Assembly: GCA_027596195.1 (NCBI GenBank)
Contig: JADGJG010000793.1
Location: forward strand, 1 to 12,399
Direction of reading: 5' to 3'
Length of the DNA stretch: 12,399 nucleotides
Source of the DNA: Podochytrium sp. JEL0797
Taxonomy: Eukaryota > Chytridiomycota > Chytridiomycetes > Chytridiales > Chytriomycetaceae
The notes beneath the pieces are model-generated. The model worked only from the letters and a program-made list of their open reading frames with translations. It had not been told where the DNA came from and did no database searches. Every line of letters starts with the position of its first letter. Positions within the stretch are counted from its first letter, which is position 1. A program made the position numbers and the translations under genes. Below are positions 1-6,431 of the stretch, piece by piece.

Positions 1-120
1 GCTGATGCCCTCACCAAGGCCCAACCAGTCGCCGCATTCCGCTCTTTCATGACACTGCTTGGACTCATCAGCCTCACTGCTTTTCAACTACTTTCCACCG
101 CCATGGACACCAGCCATTAG
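1..120 (+). CDS. C-terminal end of Ty1/copia-type retrotransposon polyprotein (partial)
   Basis: The window opens inside an open frame of 39 codons that ends with TAG at 118-120. It begins ADALTKAQPVAAFRSF and continues into MTLLGL. This matches the signature at the end of the copia RNase H domain (D-x-LTK, then F-x(6-8)-LGL), which closes the reverse transcriptase/RNase H polyprotein. RNase H removes the RNA template strand during reverse transcription in the cytoplasmic virus-like particle. The rest of gag-pol lies to the left, outside the window, so whether the element is intact cannot be judged. The polypurine tract and LTR downstream on the same strand support the call. The roughly 17 residues after LGL look unconserved. 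Confidence 0.75.
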   Translation, partial: ADALTKAQPVAAFRSFMTLLGLISLTAFQLLSTAMDTSH

Positions 121-529
121 TCGCCCCCATGCGCATCTACCCCTACTGTTACATTCCTTATATTTACATTTACACTTTAGTAAGAAAGGGTTCCCACACG
201 ATTGGGTTCTTCCCCCTACTTACGGCAGTCCTACCGCTTTCATAAAGCCCGACTGCCAAGCCCGATACAATTTTTTTTTTTTTACCCCTTCCGCACGCAC
301 TCTGCTACTCCACCTCACAACCAAGTCAAACCAACCTCCAGCTGTTTGAGGGGAAGTTCATCAAATATCCACCCAAACCCAAGCTACTCGACTTCAAGTT
401 CAAGCAACTACACAAGTTACAAACGACAAACTCTTCAACGATCCACTTGACTTTGACCCGAATACTCGAACAACCAACTTCCAGTTACTTTACCTTCTCC
501 ATTCGTTTCCACATTACCGTGACGAGCTC
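121..529 (+). other. Non-coding tail between copia pol stop and polypurine tract
   Basis: About 400 bases separate the polyprotein stop from the polypurine tract. They are C/A/T-rich, contain a T-run near 270-281, and have only overlapping short ORFs with no recognisable motif. A second polypurine-like stretch (GAGGGGAAG, about 350-358) is not followed by a TG LTR start. The length is large for a copia 3' untranslated region, so this could include decayed or acquired sequence. I see no gene here. Confidence 0.5.
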
Positions 530-538
530 AAGGGGAAG
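530..538 (+). promoter_or_regulatory. Polypurine tract priming plus-strand synthesis
   Basis: AAGGGGAAG lies directly before TGTTGG. Copia elements typically have a purine-only run ending immediately at the TG of the 3' LTR, where an RNase H-resistant primer starts plus-strand DNA synthesis. Position and composition fit. Confidence 0.65.
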
Positions 539-681
539 TGTTGGAAGCCGTCTTAGGGCAGACTATCGAGTCATGTGATCTCTTACGTAATGAGTGGATA
601 TATAAGCGAGTATGCTGTTTCACAATAAAACTATTCACTTCTTTCCTCTAAACTCCTCCGTTTCACTCTGTCATTCCACCA
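539..681 (+). mobile_element. Copia 3' LTR (short; right end at 673 or 681)
   Basis: The LTR starts with TGTTGGAA right after the polypurine tract. Two CA ends are possible. One is at 673. The other is at 681, where TTCCACCA is close to TTCCAACA, the inverted complement of the left end. The LTR would therefore be 135 or 143 bp, which is very short. It holds a TATA-like TATATAA (599-605) and a polyadenylation signal AATAAA (624-629), the usual U3 and R/U5 signals. The 5' LTR is outside the window, so the ends cannot be confirmed by comparison. The right end overlaps the last codons or stop codon of the minus-strand primase frame. Confidence 0.55.
599..629 (+). promoter_or_regulatory. LTR TATA box and polyadenylation signal
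   Basis: TATATAA at 599-605 would set transcription starts near 630. AATAAA at 624-629 would direct cleavage about 15-25 bases downstream. This gives a very small R region, consistent with a compact LTR. Confidence 0.45.
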
Positions 682-2940
682 CTTGTCCAACTCCCCCAGC
701 TCCTACGCACCAGCTACCGGCCTGCCCCGTTGCCACAGTGCAATAGTTTGCCGCTTTAAACATACGTTGGTTCAGCTCGACATCCTCATCAAACACGACT
801 TCCGTCTTGAACATGGTCGACTCGTTCGCGTCGGCGGTGGTGGTGGTGGTGGTATACGTGTTGTTGCTGTTGGTGTACACCGTCCCACAGTTGGTGTTGT
901 TTGTGATGTTGAACGTGATTTGGAAGTATTGCTTGAGCGCGGGGAACGACTTGTCGATCGGAATAAGTGATTCCGGGCGCACGGGGTACCGAAACGCACA
1001 TTTCACGCACTTGATGCAAGACCCCTCCGCGCACGTCGTGGCAGTCAGCGCTCCTTTACAGGAGCCGTGCTTTTCGTGCAGTGCGCGTGTGAAGGCGTCC
1101 GCGGCCACGTTGATTTCGAGAACTTCGCCGCTCAAGGTCTTGGCTTCGATATCGATCGTGCAATCCGTAGCTGCACTCCCAGGGAAAAGTTCGTTCTGAT
1201 GTGCCATGCGTTCTTCCTTCACGGCGTCCGTCAAGGCCGCCGCGTGCGCCGCGGCAATCTCCTCTTCACTGCGTCGTTCACTCAAAGTAGAAGAAGAGGT
1301 AGTAGGAGAAGAAGGAGAAGAAGGAGAAGAAGAAGTAGAAGAAGTAGAAGAAGAAGAAGTTGCGTATTGTTCAAGAGCGAGCCGGAGTTCATCAGGGAGT
1401 GTCACGGGGTCCGACTTGTGGTCGCGGCATGCTTGGCTGTGGCACTTTTGAATCACGTGGCCGCGGGAGAGGTCGACAATCATGTATTGGCGGTTCGAGT
1501 TGTGTTCGCGTGGTGGGTTCGTAAACTCGCAGTACTTGAGGTCTAGTGGGATGCACCATCCGCGCTCGGGTTCGGTCTCGTCAATGAATTTCAGCTCTTT
1601 CGCAAGCCCGCGGAGACGGAATTCGCGGTTCACAAAATCAAGAAGCGCTGCGCTGGCTAATTTGGGGAGAAAGAGGAATCAGAGATGTGTTGGCTAGCTG
1701 CGCTGGCTGGTGAAGGAGGGGGGTTGGGGTAGGTAAAAGTAGTAAATAAACGATATTTACCTTCACGGCTGCGCTCGCTATCAAGGGGAGAGTCCAAATC
1801 ACCACCACCACCACCACCAACACAACTCTTGATCTTCTTACTAGGGGGGAATCCCCCCGCAGCTCCTCCAGCCCCTCGAGCCCGCGCAGCCCGCGCAGCT
1901 TTCTTCTTGTTCATTGCACCCGACGACGACGACGAAACATACGCAGCAAGTGTAGCGGCGTCCGCTTGCCAGAGTGGCAGCCCGCGCCAGTTGAGAATGC
2001 TGTACTCGCCCAGAAGCGCGGCAGCCTCCTCCAGCGGCACGTTCGGATCGTATATGTCCACGAACGAACCAGACTCGCCGTCGGACCCCTTCTTCCACGC
2101 GCGGTAGTACTTGTGGATGGGGGGGCTGAGCCCCCCAAACCCCCCCTCTCCAGAGCCAGCCAGCGCAGCGTAACCCACCCCCGCTTCTCCACCGGGGGCT
2201 GGGGGGTGGAACCCCCCCACCCACGCAGGATCCTTGTCCTTCTCCGGAGGCTTCAACGACCCCAGCATCCGTAGTCCAGTCACGCGGGTGTCGCAGATCG
2301 TGTCGAAATCGGACGGCGCGTATTCGCAGGCAAACTCGCGTTCAAGCGCAGCGCGGCACGCCGCGTGGAGCATCGCGACTTCGCTACTGCCCGGCATCAC
2401 AATCAACGTCGGGCAGTGCATGTGGATCTTGCCCAGTCGCACGGACAACAGAAGGGGGGGTACCCCCCCCAACCCCCCCTCCGGCGCACATGGTTCCTCC
2501 TCTGGGGGGGTTGGGGGGTGGAACCCCCCTAGCGCACCCACTAGCGCCTTATGGATTCGCCCGTACCAGTGGTGCCAGTCGCGTTCAGTCCATTGGCGTC
2601 CCGCTTCGTCGTGCGCAAAATCGTAGTCGCCGAAAAAGCAGTGTCCAGTCCCCTTCAAAACGCGTTCCGTGAGAAATAACTGCGGTAGCTGGGGGGCTGC
2701 GCTGGCTAGCTGCACTGGCTGGTGAAGGAGGGGGTTGGGGGGTGTCCCCCCTTGGTTGAGGGGTGTCCCCCCTTGGTTGGGGGGTGTCCCCCCTTGTGCA
2801 TCTTCGACGTATTCGCGGAAAAACGTCCCCATCTTTTCAGACGACACGTGCCATTTACCGCCCGTCAAGCTCGTGTGAGTGGCTGCGCTGCCTGGCTTCG
2901 CGGGCCATGCTGAAAGGAATTTCGGATTCGGATGGACCAT
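671..2940 (-). CDS. AEP-superfamily primase (giant virus/PrimPol/UL52-like), two exons
   Basis: Predicted 721 aa from exons 2940-1761 and 1656-671. AEP primases make RNA or DNA primers for replication. Motif I is D105-x-D107 in FFGDYDF. Motif II is the KIHMH stretch (H173, H175). The DTRVTGLRMLGSLK segment (217-230) resembles the D-x-x-x-x-GLRMLGS block of viral D5-type primases and probably carries motif III. C436, H445, C465 and C470 form C-x8-H-x19-C-x4-C, very close to the zinc ribbon of human PrimPol. After that come a Ser-rich linker (493-521), a second Cys cluster (593-613) and Asn/Thr-rich sequence, which I do not recognise. The start at 2940 is preferred over the in-frame ATG at 3111: its context is good (AAATATGG), it lies downstream of a TATA-like box, and the extra 57 residues look non-coding. 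There is no helicase domain. Repeat-derived segments interrupt the catalytic domain in frame. The 3' end abuts the copia LTR, so the native C-terminus is probably lost. The family is confident; viral, mobile-element or host origin is unresolved. Confidence 0.72.
1657..1760 (-). other. Predicted 104-bp intron of the primase gene
   Basis: On the minus strand the donor is GAAG|GTAAAT and the acceptor follows a pyrimidine-rich run, CCCCAAATTAG|CC. Removing it joins two open frames across a split (phase 1) Ala codon and restores one continuous frame from the catalytic domain to the zinc ribbon. Without splicing, the frame stops within the intron. The intron contains an exact GCTGCGCTGGCTG repeat motif (plus-strand 1695-1707). 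Exon 2 begins inside another copy of the motif, and the last bases of exon 1 are motif-like too. Confidence 0.65.
2116..2220 (-). repeat. In-frame GC-rich repeat insert 3 in primase (residues 241-275)
   Basis: This combines a GGGGGGCTGAGCCCCCC near-palindrome, an exact CAGCCAGCGCAGC motif (2157-2169) and a second G-run block. It is translated as VGGFHPPAPGG and then GEGGFGGLSPP. It lies just after the GLRMLGS segment. A shorter piece, GGGGGGAATCCCCCC (1845-1859, GGFPP), lies further downstream in the same exon. Confidence 0.65.
2446..2529 (-). repeat. In-frame GC-rich repeat insert 2 in primase (residues 138-165)
   Basis: This holds GGGGGGGTACCCCCCCC and a GGGGGGGTTGGGGGGTGG run. It is translated as a Gly/Pro/Glu stretch (GGFHPPTPPEEEP..GGLGGVPP) between catalytic motifs I and II. 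It keeps the reading frame and has no counterpart in the AEP fold that I know of. The G-runs could form quadruplexes in one strand. Confidence 0.65.
2677..2793 (-). repeat. In-frame GC-rich repeat insert 1 in primase (residues 50-88)
   Basis: Three near-identical 21-base units encode GGTPPNQ-type heptapeptides, followed by LLHQPVQLASAAPQL. The latter is the translated CAGCCAGCGCAGC-type motif, here as GCTGCGCTGGCTA and GCTGCACTGGCTG on the plus strand (2696-2721). The same modules occur in neighbouring non-coding DNA. The insert sits between the N-terminal region and catalytic motif I. Confidence 0.7.
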
Positions 2941-3030
2941 ATTTGTTTGTTTGGGCGGAGGGCGGAGGGCGGAGGGAACTCGGGTTGTTTGGTGTTTTTG
3001 TTTGGTGTTTTTTGTTTGAGTTTGAATTGC

Positions 3031-3040
3031 GTTTTTATAT
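3031..3040 (-). promoter_or_regulatory. TATA-like box upstream of the primase start
   Basis: Read on the minus strand this is ATATAAAAAC, with CCAAT immediately before it. It lies about 90 bases upstream of the ATG at 2940 and downstream of the in-frame ATG at 3111. A transcript starting about 30 bases from it would use the 2940 start. This is inference from motif and spacing only. Confidence 0.35.
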
Positions 3041-3221
3041 TGGACCAGTGTGCCGCGGCCTATTTGGCTGGCCGACTTGGCCACGATGAGGTGCAAAGCT
3101 TGGGCTACCATCCCTTATTATTTTCCGATCGCGCCGCCACGTGGCGTTTTTTTTTTTCGTTTTTTTTTCGTTTCTTCGGCCCAAAAAAAACACTCCAAAA
3201 ATGTCGCGGGGGGAGACCCCC

Positions 3222-3293
3222 CCCCAACCCCCGGCCTGCGCAGCTCCCCAACCCCCGGCCTGCGCAGCTCCCCAACCCCCGGCCTGCGCAGCT
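3222..3293. repeat. 24-bp tandem repeat, three copies
   Basis: The unit CCCCAACCCCCGGCCTGCGCAGCT is repeated exactly at 3222-3245, 3246-3269 and 3270-3293. It is directly followed by a CAGCCAGCGCAGC motif (3298-3310). Each unit joins a C-run to the CTGCGCAGC half of the dispersed motif, so local tandem amplification of one module is likely. Confidence 0.85.
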
Positions 3294-3415
3294 CCCCCAG
3301 CCAGCGCAGCTACGTGAGTGACTTGGGGACTGTGTTTGTTAGGGGGGGGCGTGACTGATGACTCAACTCGTTTTTCATCAGGTGTGCTTTGTCTGGTCGC
3401 GCGGCACGGTGCCCT

Positions 3416-3557
3416 GCACCTCCCTGCTGGCTCCGCTTGTCTGTTTCCCAGAGACGCTGACTCGATGGGGTCACGTTCTGGTGGAACGGCGCGCAGCCAG
3501 CCAGCGCACCTCCCTGCTGGCTCCGCTTGTCTGTTTCCCATCGAGTCAGTGTCTCTG
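3416..3557. repeat. 35-bp direct repeats with a 21-bp inverted repeat
   Basis: A 35-base sequence ending CTTGTCTGTTTCCCA occurs exactly at 3416-3450 and 3506-3540. Overlapping it, 3449-3469 (CAGAGACGCTGACTCGATGGG) is complementary to 3537-3557 with one mismatch in 21. The arms enclose about 67 bases including a CAGCCAGCGCA motif. This organised pattern looks like a small mobile or hairpin-forming element, but no flanking duplication could be identified. Confidence 0.7.
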
Positions 3558-3849
3558 AGGAATGGACACGAGGCCCCCTCGCTGACTGGCTGCGCTTGCT
3601 GGGGGGGGGCTTCGATGTGTGAGTGATGACTCATTTTTTCGTTTTTTCGTTTGTTGACAATGTCACTGATTTCAAATCACGGGGAAGAACGCCCCTTGGG
3701 TCCCCGACCACCCAAGTGCAGGGGGGAGACCTGGAAGGGGGGACCCCTTCCGAACCCCAGGGGGGACACCCCCCAACCACCGGCTTGCGCAGCCAGCCAG
3801 CGCAGCCCCCCAACCCCCCCCCGCTATCACAGTCAGCCAGCGCAGCCCG

Positions 3850-3960
3850 CCAGCAAGCGCAGCCTCTTGATCGACCCCCCCCCCTCGCCGGCGCACCCCT
3901 CGTGTCCGTTCCTCAGAAACGTTGACTCGATGGGGTCACGATCTGGGGGTGGAACGACGT
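3850..3960. repeat. Inverted, diverged copy of the 3537-3602 element
   Basis: Bases 3899-3933 match the reverse complement of 3537-3571 at about 31 of 35 positions. CCAGCAAGCGCAGCC (3850-3864) matches the reverse complement of 3588-3602 exactly. The right part (3923-3956) also matches 3459-3489 in direct orientation (GACTCGATGGGGTCACG and a nearby TGGAACG). This is therefore a third member of the family, in mosaic form. Confidence 0.6.
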
Positions 3961-4432
3961 GACCTGCCGAGCTACGCTGGCTAGCTGCACAGGCCGGGGG
4001 TTGGGGGGTGTCCCCCCTTTCTTTGATTTTTTTCTTTGATTTGTTTGCCCCGCGATGACGGATGGCTTTTTTTTGGCCTGGCTTTGGCCTGGCTTTGGGG
4101 GTTGGGAGGCGTCACCCCCCGTTAAAACTTTTTTCAAATTCACAAAAAAGACAGGAAATCTTTGCGCAACCGGTCAGCGCAGACAGTCGGTCATCGAGGT
4201 CGCGCCGGAGTTCGAACAGGGGGTCCCCAACTCCCCCTGGGGCTGCGCTTCACCGGCCAGCGCAGCCAAGCCAGCGCAGCGAGCGAGCGCAGCCCCAGGG
4301 GGAGACCACCCCATTCCCCCCTTCTTCACCGGCCAGCGCAGCGAGCGCAGCCCCAGGGGGGTTGGGGGGTCTCCCCCCTGGCTCTCCCCCCTGAATTACT
4401 TTTTTTTTTGCGTGAGAATACATAAAAAAAAA

Positions 4433-5250
4433 ATGGACAATAATCAGACCATGATGATTGCAGGTGTACTGATTTTGGTTTGTTGTTGTTGTTGTTGTTT
4501 GTCGAGTATGGTGGTTGTTGGGGGTGGGGTTTCTGTTTCTCTGACTGGAACATCTTCGTCGTCGTCTTCGCCCGACCCGTCTCCTACAAATAAGCCCGTT
4601 GCTACTACAAGAGGACCTGCAACTACAAAAACTACTTCAACAACTTCAACTACTGTTGCTACTACCACTACAAGAAGACCTACGACCACTGCTGCTGCTG
4701 CTACAACAACAACTACAAGAAAACCTTTCACGACTTCCCCTCCGGACCCCCCGGAAACATCTGCCCCCTCAGAAACCACGGCTGCACCCACCACCACCGC
4801 CACAGTTCGGCCTACCCCCGGATTTGGGTCTGTGAATTACAATAACAGAAACTTTTCTGGAAAAATCATCAAATCGTATATGGGCGGAGATCCTCCTGTT
4901 TGTTTGGACACGGCGGGTCGATCCGATGGTGTGCAGGTTATAATGGAGGCGGGAATGGTCAAAATCAGTGGGCTACGGCTACCGGCAATACGATTTCCAT
5001 CAATGGAATGTGTTTGGATTCGGTCGTGGATGCACCGAAACTAGGCGATCCTGTGAAGTTGTATAAGTGTAATGGAGGGACGCATCAAAACTTTGAATTC
5101 GCAGGTGGGGGTGATGGTGAGATTCGGTTCAAGGATATCAATGGAGATGTCAAATGTGTGAATTCTCCGGGCTCAAATAATTCTGGTGGAACGGGTCAAC
5201 AATTCTGGTATTGTGGGGCTGGGCAAAACGATCGGTGGAAGCAGGATTAA
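4433..5250 (+). pseudogene. Mucin-like protein with ricin-B-type (QxW) lectin domain, frameshifted
   Basis: The frame starts at ATG 4433 (AAAATGG). The N-terminus is hydrophobic (residues about 7-35) with six consecutive Cys from a TGT repeat at 4482-4499. It would be a signal peptide or membrane anchor. Residues about 40-125 are Ser/Thr/Pro-rich, a typical O-glycosylated stalk. A beta-trefoil carbohydrate-binding domain (ricin-B/CBM13 type) follows: VCLDTAGRSDG in the first frame, then QNQWATATG, GMCLDSV and KLYKCNGG in the next frame, ending near 5250. The first frame loses homology near 4937-4941 and ends at TAG 5042-5044. The second frame carries the rest of the domain, so the break looks like loss of one base. 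It could be a real inactivation or a sequencing error. An intron is unlikely because almost no sequence separates the two homologous parts. Open sequence upstream to 4055 is repeat-derived and not taken as coding. The likely role is sugar binding at the cell surface or wall; nothing suggests an attached enzymatic toxin domain. Confidence 0.65.
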
Positions 5251-5400
5251 GCGATCAAAATTTTTTTGGCAAACAAAAAAGTGCGATCAAAAATTTTTGC
5301 AAAAATCCAAAAAAAAAGAGAAAAAATTTTGGCAAAAAAATGAATATAAAAAACGAGTGCGTAAATATATTCCTGCCAAAATAATCGTCCAAAAAACACC
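5251..5400. repeat. A/T-rich short direct repeats after the lectin gene
   Basis: GCGATCAAAA(A)TTTTT followed by GGCAAA or GCAAAA occurs twice (about 5251-5273 and 5281-5304). A third, partial form, AAAAATTTTGGCAAAA, lies at about 5322-5338. The block is homopolymer-rich. It probably contains the lectin gene's 3' untranslated region, but there is no canonical AATAAA. Confidence 0.5.
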
Positions 5401-5410
5401 GCGAGTTCCA

Positions 5411-5776
5411 ATGATCAGCCAACCACCACCATCATCATCACCACCACCACCAACTACACCACCACCACCAACTACACCACCAACTACTACTCCTACAGTT
5501 ACTCCAGTTACTCCAGTTACTCCAGTTACTGCAGTTACTCCAGTTACTACTACTAGTATTACGTCACCCACTGCACCGGGCTACTCGGGGCCCCCCCGTG
5601 CAATAACTCCTCAACAGCAGCAAGTCCACAACCACTACCCCCAGCAGCAGCACCAACACCACTACCCCCAGCAACACCAACAGCAACTGCAGTACTTGGA
5701 CTGGGCTGCTTATAAAGCGTCGGCGTCTCTCCCCCATGCACGCGCATCCAATCGGACACCCTCCTATCACGCTTGA
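5411..5776 (+). CDS. Low-complexity Pro/Thr/Gln/His-rich ORF (doubtful gene)
   Basis: An ATG at 5411 opens 121 codons. The translation begins with Pro/Thr repeats from CCACCACCAACTACA-like units (about 5426-5490), followed by TPVTPVT repeats from 9-base CAGTTACTC units (about 5497-5545). A Gln/His-rich stretch comes next (HYPQQQHQHHYPQQ), then about 30 ordinary residues ending SYHA and a TGA. There is no signal peptide or known domain. Simple-sequence repeats can leave a chance open frame. It could also be a small disordered protein or one exon of a larger gene. I do not recognise it. Confidence 0.25.
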   Translation: MISQPPPSSSPPPPTTPPPPTTPPTTTPTVTPVTPVTPVTAVTPVTTTSITSPTAPGYSGPPRAITPQQQQVHNHYPQQQHQHHYPQQHQQQLQYLDWAAYKASASLPHARASNRTPSYHA

Positions 5777-6431
5777 TACCACAGCTATTATGCCCCTGAT
5801 TATCCTTGGGTAGAGACTCGGATTCCAACAGTCAATTTGCTCCGAATTGAGAAAAACCTGCTCTATACTATTTGTTTAGACTATCGGAGTAGTGGATTGA
5901 TCATAAATCGAGCCGGAAATTCGATTTCGTGTTTGGACTGAATTTCAGTCAAAAATTCAGTTCTACACCAGTGGCCACAAAAGCGCGCGTTCTGAAGAGT
6001 GAAGTGGCCCCGCCAAGCACAAGTGCGACAACAGCTACACTCTATCACGATTTGAACGGTTCTTCAATGAGCTTGTGGGTCGATGTCTCGAGGAAACCCT
6101 AAGAGATCTTTATTTCGGCCAATCTTCTTTCTCGCAGCCAAGAAATGCGGATCACCAAAAATGGCTCTCGAACGCCGAAGTGGCAGAAACAGCAACTCAA
6201 TGAGCGATAACTCTGATACGGGTTATGTCAGAATCGTCTTTTTCCTTTCGATCAAATGAATACTCCTCTTACCTTCTCTCCGTATTATTTAATTGCCCGA
6301 AAAGAAGGTGCACTCGTTGTGTGGTGCCATGTGCAGTGTCTCCCCCGCTGCGCAAAAGACACTCAAAAAATTTCCCGGAAAGTGGCAAAAAGGGGCGGCG
6401 ATTTTTCCCCGCCATACAAAACTCACCGAAA
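5777..6431. other. Intergenic region upstream of the first transporter
   Basis: No convincing gene is seen. A 7-bp hairpin, GACTGAA-T-TTCAGTC, lies at about 5937-5951. The frame of transporter exon 1 stays open upstream to an ATG at 6225, but that extension is unlike anything in the sister copies. The promoter of the first transporter should lie here; no clear TATA box is visible near 6432. Confidence 0.4.

Larger units (their letters stand above)
1690..4395. repeat. Cluster of GC-rich near-palindromic modules
   Basis: Two building blocks recur in both orientations. One is a G-run/C-run near-palindrome such as GGGGGGTGTCCCCCC. The other is GCTGCGCTGGCTG or its complement. Exact 13-base copies lie at 1695-1707 (intron), 2157-2169 (coding), 3298-3310, 3794-3806 and 3834-3846 (intergenic), with many one-base variants. 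Modules are often joined as motif, then GGTGAAGGAGGGGG, then a GGGGTTGGGG run. The field stops abruptly near 4395 and is absent from the transporter array. The family may be a host-specific interspersed repeat or a degenerate miniature element. No transposase is visible. Confidence 0.7.
3112..4432. other. Gene-free, repeat-rich intergenic region
   Basis: This 1.3-kb stretch separates the divergently transcribed primase and lectin genes. It alternates T-rich runs (3150-3180, 3638-3652, 4018-4040) with GC-rich repeat modules. Open frames exist on both strands because the modules lack stop codons, but their translations are only repeat peptides. A short near-duplicate GTGA(C/G)TGATGACTCA occurs at about 3352-3365 and 3620-3633. 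I see no supported gene. Confidence 0.6.

Noticed and set aside
59..450. Short ORFs after the copia stop
   Set aside because: They overlap one another, have no motifs, and lie in the element's non-coding tail.
683..1546. Plus-strand ORFs opposite primase exon 2
   Set aside because: They are antisense shadows. The minus strand carries the zinc-ribbon motif and a frame-consistent splice.
2941..3111. N-terminal extension of the primase to ATG 3111
   Set aside because: It is low-complexity Lys/Thr/Gln-rich, crosses the TATA-like box and shows no conserved motif. The ATG at 2940 has a better context.
3222..3310. Possible CRISPR-like array
   Set aside because: The units are contiguous 24-bp tandem copies without spacers, in a eukaryotic context.
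3035..3634. 199-codon minus-strand open frame
   Set aside because: Its translation is only repeated Gly/Ala/Trp and Gln/Ala/Glu/Pro peptides from the GC-rich modules, and the modules are open in several frames at once.
4055..4432. Upstream extension of the lectin frame
   Set aside because: It translates repeat modules and T-rich spacer. A hydrophobic signal-like segment begins right after the ATG at 4433.
6225..6431. 69-codon upstream in-frame extension of transporter copy A
   Set aside because: Copies B and C start at the position equivalent to 6432, and the extension has no family similarity.
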